35,016 nucleotides of DNA from CAG-390 sp964579135 (GCA_964579135.1 CAZOFD010000015.1:1-35016), one strand, 5' to 3'; positions 24,891 through 33,358 are shown, counted from the first letter of the stretch. Numbers and translations are program-made. Notes: generated from the sequence alone by a model not told the origin.

Positions 24891-26336
24891 ATGTTGGATC
24901 GGTTGTACGAAAAGCTCGGAGAAAGCTCCGCAGCCGTTATCATAATATCGATAGCGATAATGCTGTTATGCGGTTTTTTGATGACCCGCATAACGAAAAA
25001 GCTCAAGTTGCCGAACGTGACCGCGTATATCGTTACGGGGATACTGATAGGCCCTTTTTGTCTTGACCTTATTCCTCAAACGGTGATAGACGGCACGGGA
25101 TTTTTGGCGGACATCGCGCTTGCTTTTATAGCTTTCGGCACGGGCGAGTTCTTCAAACTCTCCAAGCTGAAAAACAGCGCGGGCAAGGTCGTCGTTATCA
25201 CCTTGGCGGAGGCGCTTACGGCTTCCGTGTTCGTTTTTGTGCTCACTTTTTGCATACTCAAGATAGATCTGGCGTTTTCGATCGTGCTTGCCGCACTGGC
25301 TTCCGCTACTGCGCCCGCTTCGACTATGATGACCATACGTCAGACCAAATCGAAAGGCGATTTCGTCGACACTTTGCTGCAGGTCGTCGCGTATGACGAT
25401 ATCGTCGCTCTTTTGGCTTACAGCGTAGCCATCTCCATTGCCGTATCTTCTTCGACCGGCGAGGCGATACGTTTTTCGGATATTGCGATCCCCGTCGTAA
25501 AAAACCTTGCCGTTCTCGTGCTCGGCGGTCTTTTCGGCGTGATTATGAAACTCTTGATACAAAAAAAGAGATCGGACGATAACCGCCTTATAATCTCCGT
25601 TGCACTTTTGTTCGTGTTCTGCGGCGTTTGCGCCGCTATGGATATCTCGCCCTTGCTCGGCTGTATGTCGATGGGCACGGTATATATCAATATAACGGAC
25701 GACGACAAACTCTTTAAGCAACTCAACTATTTTAATCCGCCGATACTCCTTTTGTTTTTCGTGCGTTCGGGGCTTTCGTTCGATCTGAACGCGCTTGTCA
25801 ACACCTCGGGCTCCGTCGGCAGCGTGCCGCTTTTGCTTGTCGGCGTGCTTTATTTCGCGGTGCGCATAGCGGGGAAATATGTCGGTGCGTTTTTCGGTTG
25901 CCTTGCGGTCAAAAAGCCGAAGACAACGCGCAATTACCTCGGTATGGCTTTGATCCCGCAAGCGGGCGTTGCCATAGGTCTTGCGGCGCTCGGTGCGAGA
26001 ACGCTCGGCGGAGCGGACGGTAAAGCGCTCGAGACCATCATCTTGGCGTCGAGCGTGCTTTACGAGCTTATAGGTCCCGCATGCGCCAAACTTTCGCTTT
26101 ATTTGTCGAAGTCGTATTCCACCAAACTCGAGGAGATCGTTCCGCTTGAGGCGGAGACGGAAAAGGAAAAAGCAAATCCCGTCGAATTGTTGATAGAGCG
26201 CATACAGGTCATCCAAAAAGAACTTGCCGAAGAAAAAGTCAGCGACGAGGAGCAGGCGTTTACGGAGGCGGCGGAAGAGCATTTCGACGCTTTGGTAACT
26301 CGCAATTCGCGCTATATGCCGGGAGGAAGAAAATGA
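24891..26336 (+). CDS. Cation:proton antiporter (CPA2/Kef-type membrane domain)
   Basis: Membrane protein of 481 aa with about 12 hydrophobic segments. The N-terminal VTAYIVTGILIGPFCLDLI, the ALASATAPASTMMTIRQ block and VAYDDIVALLAYSVAI fit Na+(K+)/H+ exchangers of the CPA2 group; the Asp pair in YDDI is the likely ion-binding site. The C-terminal 70 residues are charged and probably helical, without an obvious TrkA-N domain. GGAGGGG precedes ATG 24891. The stop overlaps the mgtC-like start as ATGA. Confidence 0.9.
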   Translation: MLDRLYEKLGESSAAVIIISIAIMLLCGFLMTRITKKLKLPNVTAYIVTGILIGPFCLDLIPQTVIDGTGFLADIALAFIAFGTGEFFKLSKLKNSAGKVVVITLAEALTASVFVFVLTFCILKIDLAFSIVLAALASATAPASTMMTIRQTKSKGDFVDTLLQVVAYDDIVALLAYSVAISIAVSSSTGEAIRFSDIAIPVVKNLAVLVLGGLFGVIMKLLIQKKRSDDNRLIISVALLFVFCGVCAAMDISPLLGCMSMGTVYINITDDDKLFKQLNYFNPPILLLFFVRSGLSFDLNALVNTSGSVGSVPLLLVGVLYFAVRIAGKYVGAFFGCLAVKKPKTTRNYLGMALIPQAGVAIGLAALGARTLGGADGKALETIILASSVLYELIGPACAKLSLYLSKSYSTKLEEIVPLEAETEKEKANPVELLIERIQVIQKELAEEKVSDEEQAFTEAAEEHFDALVTRNSRYMPGGRK

Positions 26337-27046
26337 CGGATCCTATTGCTAATATTTTGGGCGAATGGTCGCAGGGGCTTAACGCATACAGTATCCTTTT
26401 GCGGATACTGCTCTCCGTAACGCTTGCGGCGATAATCGGTTGCGAGCGTTCCAGCAAGCGACACAGCGCGGGGCTGCGCACGTTTATACTTATCTCGCTG
26501 GCTATGACGGTCGTTATGCTTCTCGATACGTATCTTTCGAGCGCGAGCGGTATATACCTGCTCTCGTGCGCCGGTATCGTCGGTGTTGCGGTTATAAGCG
26601 TGCATTCGCTTCTGCTCAGCTCGCGCAGCCAGATAAAGGGGCTTACGACCGCGGCGGGACTTTGGACCTGCGCCGTCGTCGGTCTGTCCGCGGGTGCGGG
26701 GTATTATACCATAACGCTTATATCGTTTTTCGTTCTCGTTTCCTGCCTTTCGTTTTTTCCCGTGCTCGAAAGGTATCTCAAAAACCGCTCCAACCATTTC
26801 GAGGTGCATCTCGAACTGAAAAACAGCGGATATCTCTATAATTTCGTAACTACGATCCGCCGCTTGGGGCTTAAGATCGACGATATCGAGGCAAACCCCG
26901 CGTACGCCAACTCGGGTATCAGCGTTTATACGGTGTCGATAACGGTCGAAAGCCGCGAACTAAAGCAGTATAAGACCCACACGGAGATAATCGAAGCGCT
27001 GCGAAGCCTCGACTATATCTCGCACATCGAAGAGATGTGGTTGTAA
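26333..27046 (+). CDS. MgtC/SapB-family membrane protein
   Basis: Protein of 237 aa. Four or five membrane helices include the family signature AAIIGCERSSKRHSAGLRTFILISL near residues 32-56 and GLTTAAGLWTCAVVGLSAGAG near 105-125. A soluble C-terminal domain of about 80 residues looks ACT-like. MgtC proteins help cells with low magnesium and acid stress, in some cases by acting on the F-ATPase. Translational coupling to a cation/proton antiporter suggests a shared role in ion or pH balance. A strong terminator follows. Confidence 0.9.
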   Translation: MTDPIANILGEWSQGLNAYSILLRILLSVTLAAIIGCERSSKRHSAGLRTFILISLAMTVVMLLDTYLSSASGIYLLSCAGIVGVAVISVHSLLLSSRSQIKGLTTAAGLWTCAVVGLSAGAGYYTITLISFFVLVSCLSFFPVLERYLKNRSNHFEVHLELKNSGYLYNFVTTIRRLGLKIDDIEANPAYANSGISVYTVSITVESRELKQYKTHTEIIEALRSLDYISHIEEMWL

Positions 27047-27062
27047 AACCGAATTTTTGACC

Positions 27063-27096
27063 GCCCTCGCGCCGTTTTTGCGCGAGGGCTTTTTTT
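27063..27096 (+). terminator. Intrinsic terminator after the mgtC-like gene
   Basis: GCCCTCGCGC (27063-27072) pairs with GCGCGAGGGC (27080-27089) and is followed by T7. It isolates the CRISPR locus from upstream transcription. Confidence 0.93.
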
Positions 27097-27137
27097 GTTG
27101 CTTTACGGTAAAAAAGGAAGTTTTTCACTCTGCGCAC

Positions 27138-27166
27138 TCGACAAAGTGATGATTTTAGTGTATAAT
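27138..27166 (+). promoter_or_regulatory. Likely cas operon promoter
   Basis: TCGACA (27138-27143), 17 bp and TATAAT (27161-27166) give a near-consensus promoter. The start would be near 27173, leaving a leader of about 250 nt before the cas9 ATG. That leader is the exact complement of the tracrRNA. No better plus-strand promoter is seen closer to cas9. Confidence 0.7.
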
Positions 27167-27261
27167 ATATGATAATATCGTTTGCTTTCGCGAGAAAAAG
27201 GCGTTTTTGCACAAATCGTGAGCCGCACAGGGGGCTTTGGCGCGGATATTCGGCACGTAAA

Positions 27262-27385
27262 AACAAAAAGACCTCCGAAGAGGTCTTTTGCGCACTCGCT
27301 GTGCAGCCGGCAGGGCGAAGCCGAGCCGACGGGTTGAGATAACTTTTATTTGAACTCGTAGTGCGTTTATAGGGTGCTATAAAGC
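27262..27385 (-). ncRNA. tracrRNA of the type II-A system
   Basis: Minus-strand RNA of about 124 nt. The anti-repeat (27349-27374) pairs with the CRISPR repeat. The lower stem is GUUUGA with UCAAAU, the bulge is GA against GAGU, and the upper stem is GUAGUGCG with CGCACUAC. After an AU bulge come nine further pairs, UUUAUAGGG with CCCUAUAAA. The lower stem and 2/4 bulge match the geometry of the S. pyogenes duplex. Downstream lie a small GUU/AAC loop, a hairpin GUCGGC/GCCGGC with inner GGC/GCC (27306-27330), a GCAC/GUGC hairpin (27292-27304) and a terminator. The terminator is a 10-bp perfect stem with a UUCG loop (27266-27289) followed by TGTTTTT. The 5' end is placed seven bases after a consensus -10. 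Confidence 0.9.
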
Positions 27386-27391
27386 AATTTG

Positions 27392-27420
27392 ATTATAACA
27401 CGTCGGGAGGAGTATGTCAA
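27392..27420 (-). promoter_or_regulatory. Consensus tracrRNA promoter overlapping the cas9 ribosome-binding site
   Basis: On the minus strand TTGACA (27420-27415), 17 bp and TATAAT (27397-27392) form a perfect sigma-A consensus. It covers the cas9 Shine-Dalgarno sequence (27405-27412) and ends two bases before the cas9 ATG at 27422. Confidence 0.92.
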
Positions 27421-27421
27421 T

Positions 27422-30400
27422 ATGAAAGATCAAAATTATTATCTCGGACTCGATATCGGTACCGATTCCGTCGGCTATGCCGTTACCGACGAGGAATACG
27501 GGCTTTTGAAATACAAGGGCGACCCTATGTGGGGAGTGCACCTGTTCGACCCCGCGGGGAAAAATTCCGACCGACGCGCATTTCGTACCGCACGCAGGCG
27601 GCTCGACCGCCGTCAGACGCGCGTAAAACTCGTGCAGGAGATTTTTGCCCGTGCGATAGCGGAGAAGGACGAGCGATTCTATCTCAGGATATCCGAGAGT
27701 GCGCTCGTGCGCGACGAAGCGCACGACGACTATGCGCTGTTTGCGGACGACGGCTACACCGACCGCGAATACGGCAGGGAGTACCCCACCGTGCACCATC
27801 TTATCTCGGAATTGATACATAACCCCGAGCCGCACGACGTTCGCCTCGTTTATATCGCCTGCGCGTGGCTCGTCGCGCACCGCGGTCACTTTTTGTTCGA
27901 CGTTTCAAAAGACGACGCGGAAAAGATAGTCGACTGCGAGTTTTTGTATAGGGATCTCGCGGATTGCCTCGGCGGTGCGCTCCCGTGGCGGGGCGACAGC
28001 GAGACTTTCGGAAATCTGATCAAAGCCAAAAGTTCGCCGACCGTAAAATACAAAAATATGTGCCAACGGCTCTTCGGTGCGCCCAAGGCTCCGAAAACTT
28101 GCTTTTCGGAGGAGGGGGATGATGCGCCGCTATGCGACTGCGAATCTTTGCTGAAGCTGCTTGCGGGCGGCAAGGTCGCCGCGAAAACGCTGTTTGCCGA
28201 CGGCGAATACGCGGACGTGCCGTCGATAAGCTTGCGAGATCCCGAGGAAGCCCTCGCCCCCGTGCTCGAGGCGCTGGGGGACGACGCGGAAGTGATCCGG
28301 CGGGCGAAAGCGCTTTTCGACTGGGGCATCCTTGCCGATATTATGGGCGGGGAAAAGTATATTTCCGACCGCAAGGTCGCCGTTTACGAAGAGCACAAAG
28401 CCGACCTTAAACTGTTAAAGGCGATGATACGCAAATATGCGGGCAAAGCGAAGTACCGAGAACTTTTTTACGGCACGGACGACGCGCCGTCGCTCTACTC
28501 GAATACGTGCCGTCGCCGCAACGGCAGCCCCGAGGTTGCCGACAAATTCTTTAAGGCGGTGACGGACGCGCTTAAAGACGTCGAGCCGCAGGCGGAAGAC
28601 AAAGCGGGAGTCGAGCTCCTCCTCGAAAAAGCGAGGAACAAAACGCTTTGCCCGAAACAGGTGTGCGGCGACAACCGCACAATACCGTATCAGGTGTATT
28701 ACGCGGAGCTGAAAAAGATTTTGGCGAATGCCTCGGCATATCTGCCGTTTTTGAACGAAGCGGACGAGGAGGGATACGTCGCGCGGGATAAACTTTTGTC
28801 GATTATGGAGTTCCGCGTGCCGTATTACGTCGGACCGCTGGCGGGGTCTGCCGGGTGGTTCGTGCGGCGCGATGGCGCACAGGGGCGCATATTGCCGTGG
28901 AATTTCGAGCGGCAGGTCGATTACGACAAAAGCGAGCAAGCCTTTATCGACAGGATGACGAACACGTGCACGTATTTGCCCGGAGCAAGCGTGCTGCCGA
29001 AATGCTCGTTGCTTCACGAGAGATTTCAGGTGTTGAACGAAATAAACACTCTTAAAATAAACGGCAAACGTATTACCGTCGAGCTTAAGCGGCGCATCTA
29101 CGACGAGGTCTTTCGCAAGCGCAAAAAGGTCACGCTCAAAGCTATCAAAGACTATCTTGTGCGCGAGAATTTCTGCTCGAAGCAAGACGCCGAAACGCTT
29201 GCGGGCGCGGACGAAAACATCAAGAGTTCGTTGGCTTCGTACCACGCTTTTAAGAAACTGACGGAGGAGAAAAAACTTCTTACGGAAAAAGACGCCGAGG
29301 AGATAATCCGTCGGTCCGCCTACACGGAGGATCGCACGCGTTTCGCCGCGTGGATAAACGAAAGGTTTCCCGCGCTGCCCGACGAAGACAGGAGATATCT
29401 TGCCTCGTTGCGTTTTAAAGATTTTGCAAGGCTGTCAAAGGAGCTGCTTTGCGATTTGTACGGCACGGAGAGCGATTCCGAGTCGGGCGAGGCTTTCTCC
29501 GTTATCGAGCGGATGTGGAACGAAAATCTGAATCTTATGGAGATCATCGCCTCGGACGATTTTACTTATAAAAAGCAAATCGAAGAGGCGAATGCGGATT
29601 ACTACGGCGAGCGAACGCAAAGTCGCGAGGATTACGTGCGCGCCTTGCGTCTGCCGAACGCGGTTAAAAGACCTATCGTGCGCACTCTCGACGTTCTCGA
29701 CGACGTCGTCCGCGTAACGGGGCGCGAGCCGAGCAAGATATTCGTAGAGATGGCGCGCGGCGGCACGGAAGAACAAAAGGGAAAGAGGACGACCTCGCGC
29801 TACGCGGCACTGAAAGAGCTGTATGCAAAATGCAAGCTTGAGGACGTGCGCGAACTTTCGGAGGAGCTCGACAAGCTCGGCGGCGAGCGCGAGAGGGCGC
29901 TGCAAGGCGACGCCTTGTTCCTTTATTATATGCAGCTCGGTCGCTCTATGTATTCGGGCGAAAGGATACGTGCCGAAGATCTGCAAAGCGGACTGTACAA
30001 CGTAGACCATATATATCCGCGCACGAAAGTCAAGGACGACTCGGTGCTGAACAACAAGGTGCTCGTTACCTCAAGCGAGAATGCGACCAAAGGCGACAAA
30101 TACCCCATATCCGCGGAGATAAGGCACAAAATGTTTGCGTGGTGGCGTAATCTGCTTGACGCGGGCTTTATCACGCGCGAGAAATTCGATCGCCTTACCC
30201 GCTGCGAGCCTTTCGGCGCGGAGGAAGAGTGGGGTTTTATCAATCGCCAGATAGTGGAGACGCGGCAGTCTACCAAGGCGCTTGCGGAGCTTTTGCGGCG
30301 CGAGTATCCGAATACGGAAGTCGTATACGTTAAGGCGGGGCTCGTTCCCGAATTCCGCCAAGAGTTCGACCTTTTAAAATCCCGCGGGGTAAACGATTTG

Positions 30401-31492
30401 CATCACGCAAAGGACGCATATCTTAACGTCGTCGTCGGCAACGTATATAACGAGCGTTTTACCAAGAAATGGTTCCTCGAGAATAGGGATAAATATAATA
30501 TAAAGGTGTCGACGCTCTTTTCACACCCCGTTTCGGTCGGCGACCGCACGGTATGGGGCGGCTCTGCGGCACTCGGTAAGGTACAAAGCATGGTGCGCAA
30601 CAAAAACGCCGTTCATTTTACGCGGTATGCGTACTGCCAAAGCGGCGGATTTTTCGACCAAATGCCGAAGAGTAAAAATGACGGCGATCTCGTGCCGAGA
30701 AAAAAGGATCTGCCTGCCGAAAAATACGGCGGATACCCCAAAGCCTCGGTGGCGTTTTTCGTGCTTGCTCGCTATCGGGTGAAAAAGAACGTCGAGCTTA
30801 CGCTCGTACCGATAAGACTTTTGCAAAAGGCAAAATTCGAGCGCGGTGCGAAGTTCGCGGAGGACTGTGTAGCGGAGAGCCTCTATCGTCTTGGCAAAAA
30901 GCCCGAGGCAATCGAGTTGCCGCTCGGTACGCGCCGCATAAAGATAAACACCGTCTTCGAGTGCGACGGTGTGCGGATGTGTTTGCGAGGTAAGACGGGC
31001 GTGAGCGTTATAATGTCGCTTTGCGAGCCGCTTTTGCTGCCGTATGAAAGCCAAAAATACGTAAAGCGCCTCGAGACCTTTGCGAAAAACAAAAAGAACT
31101 GCCCGAATATAAAGTACGACCGCGAGCACGACAAGATCTCGAAAGAAGAAAATCTCGCGTTTTACGACGTTTTGTGCGCAAAGCTGAACAAGCCGCCGTA
31201 CTCGCACCGCCCCAACAACGGGGCAAAGACCGTTGAGGAGGGCAGGGAACGGTTTGCCGAGCTTGGAATCCGCGAGCAGGTCGACGTCTTGCTCGAGATA
31301 TTTTCGCTCTTCGGCAGAGAGACGGGCGGTCACGACTTGAGTGCGATAGGAGGAAAAAAAGCGGCGGCTGCGCTGGGGCTCAGCATACATCTCTCTAACT
31401 GGAAAAAACAATATAATGTCGTGCGCATTGCGGACGAAACGGCGGCGGGGCTTGCTTACCACGTGACCGATAATCTGCTTGATCTGCTATGA
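27422..31492 (+). CDS. cas9: CRISPR-associated endonuclease Cas9 (type II-A)
   Basis: RNA-guided DNA endonuclease of 1356 aa. RuvC-I is LGLDIGTDSVGYAV (Asp11). The Arg-rich bridge helix begins RRAFRTARRRLDRRQTR near residue 55. RuvC-II is KIFVEMARGG (Glu776). HNH is YNVDHIYPRTKVKDDS (Asp862, His863) with NNKVLVTSSEN after it. RuvC-III is HHAKDAYLNVVVGN (His995, Asp998). All catalytic residues known from SpCas9 are present, so it should cut both strands. The C-terminus has the wedge/PAM-interacting form ending AAGLAYHVTDNLLDLL, but no Arg-X-Arg pair like that reading NGG. ATG 27422 with GGGAGGAG at 27405-27412 is chosen over upstream in-frame codons. The stop overlaps cas1 as ATGA. Confidence 0.98.
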   Translation: MKDQNYYLGLDIGTDSVGYAVTDEEYGLLKYKGDPMWGVHLFDPAGKNSDRRAFRTARRRLDRRQTRVKLVQEIFARAIAEKDERFYLRISESALVRDEAHDDYALFADDGYTDREYGREYPTVHHLISELIHNPEPHDVRLVYIACAWLVAHRGHFLFDVSKDDAEKIVDCEFLYRDLADCLGGALPWRGDSETFGNLIKAKSSPTVKYKNMCQRLFGAPKAPKTCFSEEGDDAPLCDCESLLKLLAGGKVAAKTLFADGEYADVPSISLRDPEEALAPVLEALGDDAEVIRRAKALFDWGILADIMGGEKYISDRKVAVYEEHKADLKLLKAMIRKYAGKAKYRELFYGTDDAPSLYSNTCRRRNGSPEVADKFFKAVTDALKDVEPQAEDKAGVELLLEKARNKTLCPKQVCGDNRTIPYQVYYAELKKILANASAYLPFLNEADEEGYVARDKLLSIMEFRVPYYVGPLAGSAGWFVRRDGAQGRILPWNFERQVDYDKSEQAFIDRMTNTCTYLPGASVLPKCSLLHERFQVLNEINTLKINGKRITVELKRRIYDEVFRKRKKVTLKAIKDYLVRENFCSKQDAETLAGADENIKSSLASYHAFKKLTEEKKLLTEKDAEEIIRRSAYTEDRTRFAAWINERFPALPDEDRRYLASLRFKDFARLSKELLCDLYGTESDSESGEAFSVIERMWNENLNLMEIIASDDFTYKKQIEEANADYYGERTQSREDYVRALRLPNAVKRPIVRTLDVLDDVVRVTGREPSKIFVEMARGGTEEQKGKRTTSRYAALKELYAKCKLEDVRELSEELDKLGGERERALQGDALFLYYMQLGRSMYSGERIRAEDLQSGLYNVDHIYPRTKVKDDSVLNNKVLVTSSENATKGDKYPISAEIRHKMFAWWRNLLDAGFITREKFDRLTRCEPFGAEEEWGFINRQIVETRQSTKALAELLRREYPNTEVVYVKAGLVPEFRQEFDLLKSRGVNDLHHAKDAYLNVVVGNVYNERFTKKWFLENRDKYNIKVSTLFSHPVSVGDRTVWGGSAALGKVQSMVRNKNAVHFTRYAYCQSGGFFDQMPKSKNDGDLVPRKKDLPAEKYGGYPKASVAFFVLARYRVKKNVELTLVPIRLLQKAKFERGAKFAEDCVAESLYRLGKKPEAIELPLGTRRIKINTVFECDGVRMCLRGKTGVSVIMSLCEPLLLPYESQKYVKRLETFAKNKKNCPNIKYDREHDKISKEENLAFYDVLCAKLNKPPYSHRPNNGAKTVEEGRERFAELGIREQVDVLLEIFSLFGRETGGHDLSAIGGKKAAAALGLSIHLSNWKKQYNVVRIADETAAGLAYHVTDNLLDLL

Positions 31493-32370
31493 GCTGGCGC
31501 ACGGTTATCATAACGAAACGGTGCAAATTGGATCTCAAAATGGGATATATGGTCGTACGCGGAGAGGAAACGCGGCGCATATATATAGACGAGATCGCGA
31601 TATTGCTTATCGAGGACCCCGCCGTCTCGTTAACCGGCTGCCTGCTCGAGGCGCTCGTCGAGAAAAAGGTAAGGGTGATCTTTTGCGACTCAAAAAGGTC
31701 GCCGACCGCGGAACTCGCGCCGTATCACGGTGCGCACGACAGCTCGCGCAAGATACGCGCGCAAACGGAGTGGCGCGAAACGGTAAAGGGCACGGTGTGG
31801 TCGGATATCATATCCGAAAAGATACGCAAACAGTCGGATTTTTTGTTTGAGATCGGCAAGGAAGAGGCGGCGCGGCTCACGCGCTCGTATATCGGACAGA
31901 TAGAGCTGTACGATACTACAAACAGAGAGGGGCACGCCGCCAAAGTCTATTTTAACGCCGTTTTCGGGATGGATTTTACCCGCAGTGCCGATTGCGCCGT
32001 GAACGCCGCGCTGAATTACGGTTACGGCATAATTCTTTCGGCTTTCAATCGCGAGATCGCCGCGGCGGGGTATCTGACGCAAATAGGCATCTTTCACTGC
32101 AATATGTTTAATCATTTCAATCTCAGTTGCGATCTAATGGAGCCTTTTCGCGTGCTTGTGGATAGGCGTGTGTACGATATGGCGCCCGAGGAACTCGGCA
32201 GTGCGGAAAAGCACGAGCTGTGGGATATACTGAACGGCGGAGTTTTCGTAAACGGTACGCGGCAGACCGTGCTCAACGCAATAAAGATCTATTGCCACAG
32301 CGTTTTCGACGCGCTTAACGACAACGATCCGTCGAATATCAAATTCTACACCATCGGTGAAATCCGATGA
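31489..32370 (+). CDS. cas1: CRISPR integrase Cas1 (type II)
   Basis: Spacer integrase of 293 aa, typical length for type II. The metal ligands are Glu147 in NREGHAAKVYFNAVFG, His203 in GIFHCNMFNHF and Glu218 in DLMEPFR, nearly the same positions as in S. pyogenes Cas1 (149, 205, 220). It would form the Cas1-Cas2 complex that inserts prespacers at the leader end. Overlaps of 4 bp with cas9 and with cas2 indicate translational coupling. Confidence 0.97.
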   Translation: MSWRTVIITKRCKLDLKMGYMVVRGEETRRIYIDEIAILLIEDPAVSLTGCLLEALVEKKVRVIFCDSKRSPTAELAPYHGAHDSSRKIRAQTEWRETVKGTVWSDIISEKIRKQSDFLFEIGKEEAARLTRSYIGQIELYDTTNREGHAAKVYFNAVFGMDFTRSADCAVNAALNYGYGIILSAFNREIAAAGYLTQIGIFHCNMFNHFNLSCDLMEPFRVLVDRRVYDMAPEELGSAEKHELWDILNGGVFVNGTRQTVLNAIKIYCHSVFDALNDNDPSNIKFYTIGEIR

Positions 32371-32687
32371 GCTACAGATTTATGAGACTTTTGGTTTTTT
32401 TCGATCTTCCGACCGAAACGCTTGAGGATAAGCGCCATTACCGAAAATTCAGGCAGTGCCTTATAAAAAACGGTTTTATGATGCTGCAGGAATCCGTGTA
32501 CTGTCGTATGCTGATAACGCCGACGGCGGAGAGGTCGGCTATGGACGTCGTGCGCAAAAACAAGCCGCCGTCCGGCACGGTGCAGATGCTCTCGGTAACG
32601 GAAAAACAATTTGAAAAAATGGAATATCTTGTCGGAGAATATAAAAGCGATATCGTTGACAGCGACGAAAGGCTGGTGGTTTTATGA
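32367..32687 (+). CDS. cas2: CRISPR-associated protein Cas2
   Basis: Small protein of 106 aa that bridges Cas1 dimers during spacer integration. MRLLVFFDLPTETLEDKRHYRKFRQCLIKNGFMMLQESVY is the usual ferredoxin-like N-terminal half, with the conserved Asp after the first strand (VFFDLP). The length and the C-terminal extension are normal for type II-A. It overlaps cas1 and csn2 by 4 bp each. Confidence 0.97.
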   Translation: MSYRFMRLLVFFDLPTETLEDKRHYRKFRQCLIKNGFMMLQESVYCRMLITPTAERSAMDVVRKNKPPSGTVQMLSVTEKQFEKMEYLVGEYKSDIVDSDERLVVL

Positions 32688-33358
32688 AGTTGGCGTACCC
32701 CGCGTTTTCTTCGGTGCTCGAGATCGGTGGTGACGCCGTTCTTTGCCTCGTTATCGAGAATCAAACGCTTTTTCGCTCGTTTTTGTGCGATATGGCGTCG
32801 GCTGTCGATGGCGTGGACTGCGACGTCGTGTTGTCCGAGGGGGATAGGATCGTCGAAGCTTCGAAAAACGCGGAACTTCTTTGCGATTTTATCGATTTCG
32901 AACTGAATCGCCGCTCGCTTACAAGCAAGGTCGTAGCGGCGATTGAGGAGTCGGCGCTCTCCCCGGACAATTATCTGCAAACGCAGGAGCTCCTTGCGGA
33001 GATAGAGCGTGCCGTCGGCAAATGGGCTTTTTCGCTCTCGTGCGACGTCAGTGCCGACAAGTTGTCGGTCGGCACGCTTCTTAAATCCGTCGGAGTCGCT
33101 GTCAAATGCGATTACGAGGGGCACGTCGGAGAGGTCGAAAAGATTTTGGATTATATGGAACTCGTGCGCGAATTCGATCGCGACAAACTGTTTGTAACGG
33201 TAAATATGCGCGCGTATTTTTCCGACGAGCTTATAGCGCAGTTCCAAAAAACGGTGCTGTCGCACGAATATAAGGTGCTTATGCTCGAATCGCAGGATCG
33301 CCCGCGCCTGAAAACGGAAAAAAGAATAACGATAGACGGAGAACTTTGCGAATTTTGA
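32684..33358 (+). CDS. csn2: Csn2, type II-A adaptation protein
   Basis: Protein of 224 aa, the short Csn2 form, which in relatives makes a tetrameric ring that slides on DNA ends and is needed for spacer acquisition. The sequence begins MKLAYPAFSSVLEIGGDAVLCLVIENQTLFR, matching the family's opening strand and loop. The centre and end (LDYMELVREFDRDKLFVTVNMRAYFSDELI, HEYKVLMLESQDRP, RITIDGELCEF) are also typical. Its presence assigns the locus to subtype II-A. The pre-crRNA promoter starts immediately after its stop codon. Confidence 0.93.
   Translation: MKLAYPAFSSVLEIGGDAVLCLVIENQTLFRSFLCDMASAVDGVDCDVVLSEGDRIVEASKNAELLCDFIDFELNRRSLTSKVVAAIEESALSPDNYLQTQELLAEIERAVGKWAFSLSCDVSADKLSVGTLLKSVGVAVKCDYEGHVGEVEKILDYMELVREFDRDKLFVTVNMRAYFSDELIAQFQKTVLSHEYKVLMLESQDRPRLKTEKRITIDGELCEF

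Noticed and set aside
24966..26282. 438-aa minus-strand open frame
   Set aside because: It lies opposite the antiporter gene, is rich in Arg/His/Tyr as expected for a shadow frame, and has no domain.
30521..31462. 313-aa minus-strand open frame inside cas9
   Set aside because: Shadow of the cas9 coding strand with biased composition and no supporting start.
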